Below are positions 38,601 through 46,596 of a stretch of DNA of 64,000 nt, piece after piece. This stretch comes from Methylomonas methanica MC09 (GTDB taxonomy: Bacteria; Pseudomonadota; Gammaproteobacteria; Methylococcales; Methylomonadaceae). Location of the stretch: positions 2,480,001 through 2,544,000 of the forward strand of contig NC_015572.1 of assembly GCF_000214665.1 (NCBI RefSeq), read 5' to 3'. Each line of letters begins with the position of its first letter. The first letter of the stretch is position 1. The notes below the pieces were generated by a model. It did not search any database and was not told where the DNA came from. It saw only the letters and a program-made list of their open reading frames with translations. Position numbers and translations under genes: made by a program.

Positions 38601-39051
38601 CAGCGGTCAGAAAGAAGTAGGCGTTGTCGCCTTGTTGGAAACAGCAGATTTGGCCGAGAGTCTCGTAAGAGCGCTTGCCCTTTTCGCCAAGGCGCATCTT
38701 TGCCAGTCCGTTTTCCACATATTCATCCACACCGATTTCGACATCGCCCATTTCCAAACAGTCGCCCGTGAAAAATGCTATTTGCAGTTCGACACTGCCA
38801 TCAGCAGCAGGGCTGGCTAGTTGCGCCAGCAGGGCACGTCCGCTGGCGAGCTCGGCATTGAGGCGGCGGATGTCTGCAGCCACGACAGGGCGGACGAATA
38901 CAACAGAATCTTTTATACGAATTTCAAATTCGTCCGCACGGCTTAGCTTGGCTTCCACCGAGGATACGGGCTGCTCTTGTAAAGCCGGGATTTTGGTAAT
39001 CGACTTGACACGTATGCTCAGGATACGGGCGGGAATGTCCCGAAAATTCAT
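35683..39051 (-). CDS. UPF1/DNA2-like superfamily 1 helicase (CoCoNuT helicase-like)
   Basis: The 1,122-residue protein has a beta-rich N-terminal half of about 440 residues and a C-terminal SF1 helicase. Motif I is QGSPGTGKTT (471-480), motif II IVDEAARVSP, motif III ILVGDHRQLPH, then DKQYRMHPLLGSFISRNFY (motif IV) and VGTVDSFQGMEFDVVFLSMV (motif V), ending with NVSMSRQKKLLVVVG (motif VI). These are the AAA_11/AAA_12 sequences of UPF1-like enzymes acting on RNA or DNA. The N-terminal half could hold the OB folds reported for CoCoNuT helicases. It overlaps the kinase by 4 bp (ATGA). A helicase of this type next to cnuB and cnuC is characteristic of those loci. Confidence 0.85.
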   Translation of the reverse strand: MNFRDIPARILSIRVKSITKIPALQEQPVSSVEAKLSRADEFEIRIKDSVVFVRPVVAADIRRLNAELASGRALLAQLASPAADGSVELQIAFFTGDCLEMGDVEIGVDEYVENGLAKMRLGEKGKRSYETLGQICCFQQGDNAYFFLTAGPAIDRDLKPDADEAPREVRAEPTSKNSFGITGDGIRFVVTEKAMPGGNSIFIASRLKEQRNDPDRALRLAKGRLRFVDWTEAGQVQILAKAQMTALTQDDGSYLKKWDEFGDLEGELLLKQARAVGTLQFTDMTQKRDGTVTVRIVEASDSALTALVEGEVLEVELVDEPPDYLLDETLSFKNFASGIESAAEEVGKLEQRETKTYFNVSSFDKETRSLTLKTETLSKTNGRLILSLAGETAQIKRRMAARQAILEGRAANPQLGLLIEEQGQIIRTREPQKIPPITAFVRKKVFRNDPTVMQEKAIDAALNTPDIALIQGSPGTGKTTVIAAILESLNEMADKRGARIKGQILLTGFQHDAVENMIERLSLNGIPVPKFGKRSGAAEDDYSAFERNLEDWCSKLAAELRERNPQIAEVEQEREIKNLFLQYVQAPTRPLAGSLARKIASLGVVVLGEGGTRRAENLAKNLKREEKLNEDSSQWLNAARRLRVRPESFSDDGPERSVDVLEDLRDVLEEDERKLLDTASLWRSEDGPPSFLADLAALKKRLLVRLTSPPVFRVEKQNDEVIALAEFAIQRIKTAGHSAKNKKSAALAEFLAELEGNPYGMMDALSDYSFAFAATCQQSVSRRMQAQKGMTGHDVNERMEYEYVIVDEAARVSPRDLMGAMAQGKRIILVGDHRQLPHIIDEEVARQMEEGEGGQDENDWLKKSMFQYLFSTRLKTLEECDGITRRVTLDKQYRMHPLLGSFISRNFYERFDPTEQFGSGRPVSDFAHALSSTDGKPTVWLDVPAQIGRHQKDGTSWTRPAEATVIVRKLHEWMSSDAGKGLSFGVISFYKAQADLIRKRLGHIADDDKKLRVGTVDSFQGMEFDVVFLSMVRTMPSRESIEARKRSVIKKGESWTDTKEAQFCFGHLCLYNRLNVSMSRQKKLLVVVGDAGALQNQLAVNFVPGLVDFLQLCRSEGVVLPC

Positions 39052-40400
39052 TTGCCGCCCCTTACAAACTTGAAAGTCAGGCTTTCAGGAAAAGCATTTT
39101 CGCCCCGCGCGGGAACTGCCGTTTTGGCCGAGAAATTCAGCACGGACTCGTACTCCATGACGTCGTGACTCTCGAATGAAAATGGGTAGAACAGACGGCG
39201 CGGCAGGGTTAGTTCTGTTGTGCTGGCCGGGATGACACGTTCCCAACGTGGTGTTTGAATACGAATGAATGCGGGGTGTTCGCCGCCGCAATAAGGGCAG
39301 CTTTCATGATCATCAGCGAAATAGCTCATGGCACATTCGGGGCAATCCAACGCGCGGTCGGCTGCTTTGATAAGTTCCAACGCCCAAAACGCCATCGTGG
39401 GGCGGCTAGGCGGGTGTTCTCGGCCAGCTCCGAAAGTTGCTTGAAAAAGGCGACGCAATCCCGGTGTTGTGACCAGGACGCGTGGCAAACCACCAGTGCC
39501 CTTGTTGGAATCGTTATCTTCGTCATCCACGAAAGGCAGGTACCCAGCGTATGCCTGATCTTCTATGCTGGCGGGCGCACCGTCGCCACTCGCCTGCGGC
39601 TCAGCGTCCCAGCCGCCATCGTCGTCCTCAGTTTGCAGCACTTTGTTGCCGATGAATGGGTGGCACAGCGCTAACAGCTTGAAGGCCATGACAGCGAAAG
39701 CCCAACAATCCGTTCGTGGGCGGGACTGATCGCGACCTTGCACCACTTCCGGCGCGCCGTAACCCGGCGTATAGACCGACGCGCCGCCGCTGAGTAACTC
39801 AGGGCGCATGTTGTCGGCATCTATCAGCCAGACATCGGGGGTGTCGCCTTCGCCAATGAAAGCATTGTTGGGGGAAATGTCACCATAGACCATTCCCGCG
39901 TTGTGGAGGCGGGCGAGGATGGCGGCGCACTTCGCCAGCGCGCGCAGACGGCGACGTGTAGAGCCTGTGCTGGCGTAATGCAGCAGCCGAAGCGCCTGGT
40001 CTTTGTCAGGAATCTTCGCCAGCCATTGTGGCAAGGCGTGTCTTTCATCTTCCAGCTTCTTCTTACTTCTGCCATCCAAATCGAAAACGGCGAATGGCCT
40101 CATATCGTTCAAAAGACGCATCACATAGCCCGGCTCGTCTCGTAAGATGGCGAGTGGTAGGGAAACAGGGATGCGCTGTGGCATGGGCAGCAGGCGGATG
40201 CGCTGGAAACGCTCGCGCAGATTGGCGTTTTTGTCCGGCTGGCCGGAAGCGTCCAGTGGTTGCTTGACAGCCAAATCCGCATCCTTGGTGCGATAGACCA
40301 CGCCTTGTCCACCGCGAGCAAGTTCATCGGCAATCTGATGGAAATTGCCATACTCATCTACAAGAACTTTCGGAGCTTGGTGTTCAATGGATTCATGCAT
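39048..40400 (-). CDS. TerY-P type protein kinase with C-terminal zinc ribbon
   Basis: From ATG 40400 the protein is 450 residues. Kinase motifs are ELARGGQGVVYRTK (glycine loop), DLAVKQPL (Lys), MVYGDISPNNAFIG (catalytic Asp and Asn, with YGD replacing HRD), LIDADNM (DAD instead of DFG) and GYGAPEVVQGRDQSRPRTDC (APE and following helix). After about residue 345 comes a zinc ribbon, CPEC and CPYC spaced 14 residues, then a beta-rich tail. A kinase with such a ribbon beside a PP2C phosphatase and a vWA protein is the TerY-P triad. Longer starts would add 33 unlikely residues inside the PP2C gene. It overlaps PP2C by 8 bp. Confidence 0.85.
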   Translation of the reverse strand: MHESIEHQAPKVLVDEYGNFHQIADELARGGQGVVYRTKDADLAVKQPLDASGQPDKNANLRERFQRIRLLPMPQRIPVSLPLAILRDEPGYVMRLLNDMRPFAVFDLDGRSKKKLEDERHALPQWLAKIPDKDQALRLLHYASTGSTRRRLRALAKCAAILARLHNAGMVYGDISPNNAFIGEGDTPDVWLIDADNMRPELLSGGASVYTPGYGAPEVVQGRDQSRPRTDCWAFAVMAFKLLALCHPFIGNKVLQTEDDDGGWDAEPQASGDGAPASIEDQAYAGYLPFVDDEDNDSNKGTGGLPRVLVTTPGLRRLFQATFGAGREHPPSRPTMAFWALELIKAADRALDCPECAMSYFADDHESCPYCGGEHPAFIRIQTPRWERVIPASTTELTLPRRLFYPFSFESHDVMEYESVLNFSAKTAVPARGENAFPESLTFKFVRGGK

Positions 40401-41127
40401 CCGGGACGTCCTCACGAAAAAGGCAAGCGATGGTTTTGTCGTCGCTGTGCTTGGGAGTAGGCCATTTTTCGAGCATTGCTCGGGTGCGGCGATTGGCACT
40501 TATTTCGGCAATGGAGCAATGTGCCTCGATAAAGCCCGATACAAAACCATCGACATCATCCAAGTCATCAGCTACGCCATCGGTACACAGCAAGACAGCA
40601 ATACACTCTTCCTCCGGAAGCGAAAAATGTCGCCATTCATTCGGCGATACATTCGGGGATAGCGCAGTGGTGATGTTTGAAAAACCGTGGCCCTTGTCTT
40701 CCGAGAGCGATACGACAGAGCTATCAGATTTGAGAGCTGCGATAAGCCCATCGCCAAGCATCCCCAAGTGGATTAAGCCGTCTCCGAATCGGAACGCGAA
40801 CAGACAGGTTGCAGAACAATCTCGCGGCTCCAGGGGGCTAATATTGGAGAGCCAATGATGTTGTATCCCTTCAAATAGGAAATCGCGGTTTATCTCGACA
40901 TGAGATGTATCAGCCTTGATGCGATATGCTAGTGCTGCACAACCTACTGCCAAGCACGCCGCATCACTTCCAAAGTTGGAAAATGGCTTTGAGCCAACTC
41001 CATCGGAAACTACAACGCCATCCCCCCAAGCATGGTGAAATGACATCCACGCATCTTGGTTTGGCAAACCTTCAGCAATGTGCCCTGGGCCGCGAACGCT
41101 TGCGCCGAAACTTTTCCAAAGCGTCAT
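40393..41127 (-). CDS. PP2C-type protein phosphatase of the TerY-P triad
   Basis: The 244-residue protein starts at ATG 41127, overlapping the vWA stop (ATGA), and shows the PP2C metal-binding motifs: LPNQDAWMSF, GVVVSDGVGSKPFSNFGSDA (DG) and AVLLCTDGVADDLDD (DG). It should reverse phosphorylation by the neighbouring kinase. The late HSDDKT (matching the D-N motif) is the final metal ligand. Two start codons earlier (MGM) are possible but less likely given the overlap. Confidence 0.88.
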   Translation of the reverse strand: MTLWKSFGASVRGPGHIAEGLPNQDAWMSFHHAWGDGVVVSDGVGSKPFSNFGSDAACLAVGCAALAYRIKADTSHVEINRDFLFEGIQHHWLSNISPLEPRDCSATCLFAFRFGDGLIHLGMLGDGLIAALKSDSSVVSLSEDKGHGFSNITTALSPNVSPNEWRHFSLPEEECIAVLLCTDGVADDLDDVDGFVSGFIEAHCSIAEISANRRTRAMLEKWPTPKHSDDKTIACLFREDVPDA

Positions 41128-41600
41128 GCCCATTCCTCATCCTCTTGGAGCCAGCCATCAAGCGCAGAAAACAATTCGTCTGATGAGAACAGATCAGGCC
41201 CTTTGAGTTGGGGATTTGCATCTGCACCAATCTTTATAATTCGCAGCATGTTTGAGGGCAAATTGTCTTTCCACCGCTTCAGAGCCCTCGCATCATCCCG
41301 AGACCAGAACCCGTCAGTGAAAAGTAGAACCTTGCCGTCGGGCTTGTCACCAAGCGACTGAATCAGTGACGAACCATTTGCAGTTCCTGCGCATGAAAGT
41401 AGCTGCTCCGGAAATTCGCTTCTTGTGCCCCAGTCAGGTATGCGACGCGCCTCAGAGCCCCAGGCCCACAAAGTGATCTCCGTACGCCCATAGCCATACA
41501 ACACCCATTGAGCAACGGTTGTAACCAGTGTTCTCATAATGAACGGCTTTCCGCCGTCGCTCATGCTGCCGGAAATGTCGCAAACCAGATGGAGTGTCAC
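41124..41600 (-). CDS. Short von Willebrand A domain protein of the TerY-P triad
   Basis: The 158-residue protein is nearly one vWA domain: LVCDISGSMSDGGKPF gives the MIDAS D-x-S-x-S near residue 8, TANGSSLIQSLGD the conserved Thr position, and VLLFTDGFWS the second Asp. Such TerY proteins scaffold or switch partner proteins through metal binding. It overlaps both neighbours by 4 bp. It is distinct from the longer vWA protein at 48.2-48.9 kb. Confidence 0.85.
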   Translation of the reverse strand: MTLHLVCDISGSMSDGGKPFIMRTLVTTVAQWVLYGYGRTEITLWAWGSEARRIPDWGTRSEFPEQLLSCAGTANGSSLIQSLGDKPDGKVLLFTDGFWSRDDARALKRWKDNLPSNMLRIIKIGADANPQLKGPDLFSSDELFSALDGWLQEDEEWA

Positions 41601-43360
41601 GTAGTTCCCTCAATTGCTTCGGCTCGCGCGGTGATGCTGTTCATCATTTCCTTGATCTGCTCAGGAAGTGACGCTCCGCTCCAAAGCATCAGCCGAGCAT
41701 CCTTGATCTTTTTCTTGGCCGACTCTGTATTTGGTGGAACACAACAGGCGACGATGCCACGACCTTCAATTCCTCCATAGAAGCGCACAAGGTTTTGCAG
41801 TTTCATGACTTGTTCCTGCGTTACATTGCCTGCCTTGCATTCCACGATGTAAAGCGAGTAGCCGTCGGTGAATGTGATATCCAGTTCGTTGTATTCGACG
41901 CCCCAAGTCGAATGATTCCAGGCGCTTTCTTGCTTCAGGTTCAGCTTGACATTGATGCGCAAGTCTTGGATGACGCCAGTATCTTCGTAGGGCTTGCATT
42001 GCAAATAGACAAATTCCTCGAACCAGCCGCCGGATAGGTATTTGGCGAAATCAGGCCAGTTTTCAAAGGCTAGATCCAGTCCGTAGCCTTGGATTGTTGC
42101 TCTCTCAGCATTGTCCAGCTTGAAATGAAAGCCATCACGACATATTTCGAATGGTTTGAACGCATTGTTATAGTCTGTCAGTTCTTTGTAGAACCTGCGC
42201 ATCTTGTCACGATGTACCCAGAGAGTATTGGTCAGGAATTGACGGTCCGGCGATATCTCATTCATCGCGGCGTCGTCAGAAAACTCCAATCCATCGCTAT
42301 TGAGACGTAAAAAGGTTTCGATCGAATCAATTTGCCTGATTTTTTCGCGCCGAAGACTATCAACAAAGGTTACCCGACGATTCTTGCTATCAAAATAAAA
42401 TGGAACGGCACCAAGCTCGCGCGCGGCAGAGAGTGCGCCTGCAAACATTAATTTTGTTCCGCCAGTCAGATTGATGCCGATGCGCGTTTTCTCTGGAAAT
42501 TGTTTGGCAAGCTCTGCAATCCGCACATGGACAGCACGATCATCCCAAGGGTCAACGGAAAGTTCGTGCAGATCGCGAGAGCCAAGGAACGCTCGCATAC
42601 ATGTAGCCGGGTAGTCTTTTGAGTTAACGAAAATGTGATGCTCCGACTCAAATTGTCGGATGCTGAGCAAAGCTGGCATCCGTTGCTCACCAAAAAGATG
42701 GAAGGTCACATCAAATCCGTTGGGGATGTCTCGGATCGCATCCTGTTTCGCGCTGTGTCTCTTGAGCCACTCGGCAGGCAACGATATAGCCTCAGGAGCC
42801 TTGCTAACGACGGACGATGCAATGAGCCGTTTTTTGAGTTCAGGATAGCTCAAAGCTGCAAGCGCCCATACAAAAGCCATCACCGGAGTTCCCGGACTGA
42901 GATAAAGAGTGACTAACTTTTCACCAGGTTCCCGCTCCACACAATCCAACGCACGCATTGCGGCAGCATAAATTCCTTCGGTGTCGTTGAGTTCACGAAG
43001 TTTTTCACCTTTGAAGAATATCTTCGCAGCGCTGCCTATTCTTGCGACTTTATTCTTCAGCCAAACCTCGAAATGTTCGTGGGCGACGGCGGTATTGGCA
43101 AACCTAGATACAAACTGACTAGTAACTTTCCAATCTTTCTCTTGACCCGTGTTCCGAATAGAGGCCAATTCGAGCGCAAATGTCTTCTGAACCTCGATAG
43201 ATTCGTTGGAATCATTATCGGCCCGGGTGTAACCCAAGATAACGACATCTGAGTAAGACCCCCCCGCGATGGCACTTGCGATGGGGCCATCGGCATTCTC
43301 GAATCCCAAAGATGCGCGGAAATCCGTGATTCCGTACCATGTGAGCAGAAATTTCTTCAT
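41597..43360 (-). CDS. CARF-type sensor fused to PD-(D/E)XK nuclease
   Basis: From ATG 43360 the protein is 587 residues. The N-terminus MKKFLLTWYGITDFRASLGF, followed by YSDVVILGYT, matches the RtcR-type CARF domain, a Rossmann fold that senses cyclic or cyclic-ended nucleotides. In the middle RIGINLTGGTKLMFAGALSA (about residues 310-330) is the CARF/DUF1887-like TGGTK signature. The C-terminus has ELDITFTDGYSLYIVECKAG: Asp at about 494 and E-x-K at about 507-509, the PD-(D/E)XK catalytic set as in Card1/Can2. It is therefore a candidate nucleotide-activated nuclease. It overlaps the ATPase gene by 4 bp (ATGA) upstream and the vWA gene downstream. Confidence 0.82.
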   Translation of the reverse strand: MKKFLLTWYGITDFRASLGFENADGPIASAIAGGSYSDVVILGYTRADNDSNESIEVQKTFALELASIRNTGQEKDWKVTSQFVSRFANTAVAHEHFEVWLKNKVARIGSAAKIFFKGEKLRELNDTEGIYAAAMRALDCVEREPGEKLVTLYLSPGTPVMAFVWALAALSYPELKKRLIASSVVSKAPEAISLPAEWLKRHSAKQDAIRDIPNGFDVTFHLFGEQRMPALLSIRQFESEHHIFVNSKDYPATCMRAFLGSRDLHELSVDPWDDRAVHVRIAELAKQFPEKTRIGINLTGGTKLMFAGALSAARELGAVPFYFDSKNRRVTFVDSLRREKIRQIDSIETFLRLNSDGLEFSDDAAMNEISPDRQFLTNTLWVHRDKMRRFYKELTDYNNAFKPFEICRDGFHFKLDNAERATIQGYGLDLAFENWPDFAKYLSGGWFEEFVYLQCKPYEDTGVIQDLRINVKLNLKQESAWNHSTWGVEYNELDITFTDGYSLYIVECKAGNVTQEQVMKLQNLVRFYGGIEGRGIVACCVPPNTESAKKKIKDARLMLWSGASLPEQIKEMMNSITARAEAIEGTT

Positions 43361-46035
43361 CGAGTGCTTTCTTGAACATATGGGCAGAACCATTCACGGT
43401 CATTCGTCATCTTGTTTACGAATACAGCTCGGTTCGGTTTTTCAATGCCTTTGAACTTGCCAATGCCACCACTCACTAGTGATCCGGCATCGTCTTCGTT
43501 CATGCAATACGCCACGCGCAATTCGAAAAAGGAGAAAAGATCTTTACATGCGCTAGCACAGCGCTGCCATCGGTCAACAAAGGCAAATACAAATGTCCCT
43601 TTCCGCGGGCCTTCTTCTGCGAGACACTTTAACAGGTCAGCCGGAGATGGTGGTTCGCCAGGCTTGGGGGATCTAAACGCAGCGGTTGGATGTAGTACTT
43701 TCTCGGAGTCAAGACCGTCGATGATCAGCGCGATGCGGCGGGACCCAATATCGTCTGATATCGCCTGTAACGGCAGAGTGGAAATATCGTCGAAGATCCT
43801 GAAGCGTGCACCGAGGGCCTGCGATGATGTGGAGAATCCCCCACAGGGAGGGACTCCACGCGCGTTGAAATATACGACTTCGTCAAAGCCGTCAGCGTGG
43901 TAAGCCATACTTGAAAGGATAGCTGCCAGCAGTCCGTCGTGAATTTGATCGTTGTAACCGCTGAGAAGAACATTGAATGCAGTGCGGCGAGTAAGCGGGA
44001 TAGTTAGCACGTCGGCTTCGAATGTGAGTCGCTCACCCAAAAGAAGAGCCTGATTTTGTGCGCAAGCTATCTGATATTCAGAAGAAGACGGCATCGCAGG
44101 GAGGGATGCTCCGCTGAAAATTTTCGTTTTGGCGGTAGCCCCGAAAAGTGATTTACGCTCTATCAGCTTCGTAAGCAACTCTCGCCGATGTTCACTTTCT
44201 CCGGCAAATGGGATCATGAACTTCACATTGCCGGATTTGGCACCGTTGGCGTTGTTGATAATGCCCTCAGGTGGGCTGCGAAGTTCAGCCGCAGCCCAGT
44301 TGCCGCCGCCCAGGATCAGTGCGGAATCTTCTTGCCCACAGGCCAGCGCGATACGGCATCCCAACTGGGTAATGATGCTTCCGATGGATTGCGCATTAAT
44401 ACCTTTCAGTGTCTGTGTTGCCAGAAGGATGTGAATGCCAAATGAACGCCCCTGTTTCAAGAGTTGCGAGAGCAGCTGCTCAGCGGTTTCGGCTACTTGG
44501 CGGCCTTCTGAAAACAGAACCTGGAACTCATCTATGACCAACAGAACGCGGGGTAACTGCACCCCGCTTGCATTGCGATATTCGGCGAAATCTCGGGCAC
44601 TCGAGGACTTGAAGATGCGTGCTCGCTTCTCTAATTCATCTACAAGATGCCGTAGTACCGTGACACCGTATTCAGGATCACTTTCCGTAGCGACCAAACG
44701 GGCATGCGGGAGTGGCGAGGCTGCATAGATATTGAACTCCGTCGACTCCTTGTAATCCAGCAGATAAAGATCAAGCTCTTCGGGCGGGTATTTCTCGCAT
44801 AGTGAGTGAATCAAGACATGGAGCAGATTGGATTTACCTGAGCCGGTCTTGCCAGCAAGCAAAACGTGATGCTCTGAGTCGGTTGCACCCAATCGTAGGT
44901 TCGTAATCTCACCAGCAGGAGTCCATCCAACGGGAATATCAAAACCACCAAGTGTCGTCTCCCCCTTGGTGAAGTTTGTCCAGAGGTCGGGCATCGTTTT
45001 TTTGAAGCGCCTCTTTGCAGCGCAATGCTCGGCAAGCGTTGCCATAAAACTGTCCAGCACATCCTGTCGGGGCCATTGTTCCGGCTGGTATGTGCACGAA
45101 AGATCCCCTGTCTCTGAGCGCTGAAACAGCGTATCAAGCCGCATGGCCGAAGTTTCCAGCACGCAACCAAACTTCTCGTATCGCCTCTCGTCCATGCGTT
45201 GCCCATCAATTGCAATGACGGGCAGCACACCGCATCGTGGGCCGTTCTCGCAAAGCCGCCCAAGGAACCAGAGGCTTTTGTCGGAGATTTGCTCTGGCAC
45301 ATCAAAAAGCACCACAACCTTGTAAGTCAAGGGGGCGTCGGCGTTGATCGCGTTGTAGCCTGACCAATTGGATGACTTGTCATTGAACCGGTGCTGGATG
45401 ATCTCCTCAACCTCGTCCGTCAGTTTGCCGAGCGCGCCCTCGATCTCATCCGAGCGAGTGAGAACATGACCTTGCGGCACCAATTGCTCTACCTTCAGCA
45501 GAGGTAGGAACGGCTCGACCGATTGCCCCAGTTGCAGTGGATCAATCAGTGTCAACTCTACTTGTCCCGGCGGCAAAGCCGACAGCAGCCGCAACAAAAG
45601 GCAATGTGCGAGCCGCTTTTGCTCTACATTGCCTTGCGGCAAAACAAGGGCGCTAGCGAAGGGGAATGGGATGACCTTTGGAACATGACAAGAAAGCTGA
45701 TCGAAAGAAACCTGCTGAGAGCCAAGGACAAGACCAGCTGGAATCTCCGATGCCATCAATGGCTTGTCTTTGCCAAAATCTACGAGAGCGGGCTGGCGCT
45801 GTCTAAGCTGCGAACTTACGTTCGCTATTTCAGTTGCGATTTTCTCCCATTCTCTGACGAAGCCTGACTTCCAATTCGACTTCCTGATTTCCCGGTTACG
45901 CTCCTGATCTTCGTTTAATGTTTTTTTGGTGGCATTGAAATCGCGGTCAATGCGCACAAGGCCTTCGTGATAGTCCACGATTGTCTTGTGTAATTTAGCA
46001 GTCACATCCTGAAACGATTTTGCTCTTCCATTCAT
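43357..46035 (-). CDS. Soluble FtsK/SpoIIIE (EssC-like) ATPase
   Basis: The 892-residue protein has an N-terminal helical segment, a mid-part with TLIDPLQLG and FDVPEQ reminiscent of a degenerate ATPase, and a complete FtsK-type motor: Walker A GKTGSGKS (about 395-402), LLDYKESTEF, Walker B RVLLVIDEFQVLFSE (about 497-511) and LLATQTLKGIN. A further degenerate copy follows (TRRTAFNVLLSGYNDQIHDG). No transmembrane segment is present, unlike FtsK or membrane-bound EssC. Several linked FtsK-like modules are typical of type VII secretion ATPases. ATG 46035 overlaps the previous stop (ATGA) after AGGTGG; the GTG at 46044 is less likely. A WXG100-like gene lies 2 kb upstream. Confidence 0.8.
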   Translation of the reverse strand: MNGRAKSFQDVTAKLHKTIVDYHEGLVRIDRDFNATKKTLNEDQERNREIRKSNWKSGFVREWEKIATEIANVSSQLRQRQPALVDFGKDKPLMASEIPAGLVLGSQQVSFDQLSCHVPKVIPFPFASALVLPQGNVEQKRLAHCLLLRLLSALPPGQVELTLIDPLQLGQSVEPFLPLLKVEQLVPQGHVLTRSDEIEGALGKLTDEVEEIIQHRFNDKSSNWSGYNAINADAPLTYKVVVLFDVPEQISDKSLWFLGRLCENGPRCGVLPVIAIDGQRMDERRYEKFGCVLETSAMRLDTLFQRSETGDLSCTYQPEQWPRQDVLDSFMATLAEHCAAKRRFKKTMPDLWTNFTKGETTLGGFDIPVGWTPAGEITNLRLGATDSEHHVLLAGKTGSGKSNLLHVLIHSLCEKYPPEELDLYLLDYKESTEFNIYAASPLPHARLVATESDPEYGVTVLRHLVDELEKRARIFKSSSARDFAEYRNASGVQLPRVLLVIDEFQVLFSEGRQVAETAEQLLSQLLKQGRSFGIHILLATQTLKGINAQSIGSIITQLGCRIALACGQEDSALILGGGNWAAAELRSPPEGIINNANGAKSGNVKFMIPFAGESEHRRELLTKLIERKSLFGATAKTKIFSGASLPAMPSSSEYQIACAQNQALLLGERLTFEADVLTIPLTRRTAFNVLLSGYNDQIHDGLLAAILSSMAYHADGFDEVVYFNARGVPPCGGFSTSSQALGARFRIFDDISTLPLQAISDDIGSRRIALIIDGLDSEKVLHPTAAFRSPKPGEPPSPADLLKCLAEEGPRKGTFVFAFVDRWQRCASACKDLFSFFELRVAYCMNEDDAGSLVSGGIGKFKGIEKPNRAVFVNKMTNDREWFCPYVQESTR

Positions 46036-46262
46036 TGCGTCCACCTACTGTCTTTGAACTGGAGCGTACGCGCATCAGCCAAGGTTTGATCAATGCTGAG
46101 CGATTGCTGCTGGAAAGCGGCATTAAAAATACGGAGTGAATCGATTTCCTTGAGAATCGGATCAAGTACATCGGCAACAATGGATGCGCCGAACGAATCG
46201 CGCACACCGTCGCGGAAGTTTTCAGTACACAGCGTCGCCATTCCTAAAACCTCATCAAACAT
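46032..46262 (-). CDS. Small helical protein of unknown function
   Basis: From ATG 46262 the product is 76 residues, predicted helical with a central break (FGASIVADVLDPILKEIDSL). It overlaps the upstream gene by 8 bp and the ATPase by 4 bp, so it is translated as part of the operon. Its size and helicity would suit a WXG-like partner, but no WXG is present. A longer frame reaching to 46406 would overlap its neighbour by 150 bp and is rejected. Confidence 0.6.
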   Translation of the reverse strand: MFDEVLGMATLCTENFRDGVRDSFGASIVADVLDPILKEIDSLRIFNAAFQQQSLSIDQTLADARTLQFKDSRWTQ

Positions 46263-46596
46263 CAACTTCTTCCTCTCCCATATCTCCATCAATTGGAAGT
46301 TCGAGAACATAGTCGCCAGCTGTGATTGTTGGAAATAGGTGAGCGCAAACCTCGCCAGGCAACAGGTAGCGGGATTCGAACGCAGGATTCTTGGCCCTGA
46401 TTTCATTCAGAAACGTGCGCCATTCATCCTCGGATAAGTCAATCGATCTGCAATTAACTGTCAGCTCCAAGAGGTGTTCCGTGGCTGCATCCACGCCATC
46501 CATATCCCCGGCATTGACTGCACGCAGAAGAATGTCAACGTCAGTCCGGACTTGCGAGAGAAGGTCTGAACTAACAATTGCAAAACGTATTCTCAT
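46255..46596 (-). CDS. Small protein of unknown function in the defence operon
   Basis: The 113-residue product starts at an ATG overlapping the nuclease stop by 4 bp (ATGA). It has alternating helix and strand character (MRIRFAIVSSDLL, GVDAATEHLLELTV) and a strongly acidic end (DGDMGEEEVDV). Family unknown. The tight overlaps on both sides argue for a real gene. Confidence 0.65.
   Translation of the reverse strand: MRIRFAIVSSDLLSQVRTDVDILLRAVNAGDMDGVDAATEHLLELTVNCRSIDLSEDEWRTFLNEIRAKNPAFESRYLLPGEVCAHLFPTITAGDYVLELPIDGDMGEEEVDV

Noticed and set aside
46263..46406. Longer start for the 76-residue protein
   Set aside because: It would overlap the upstream gene by about 150 bp; ATG 46262 gives the 8-bp overlap typical of this operon.
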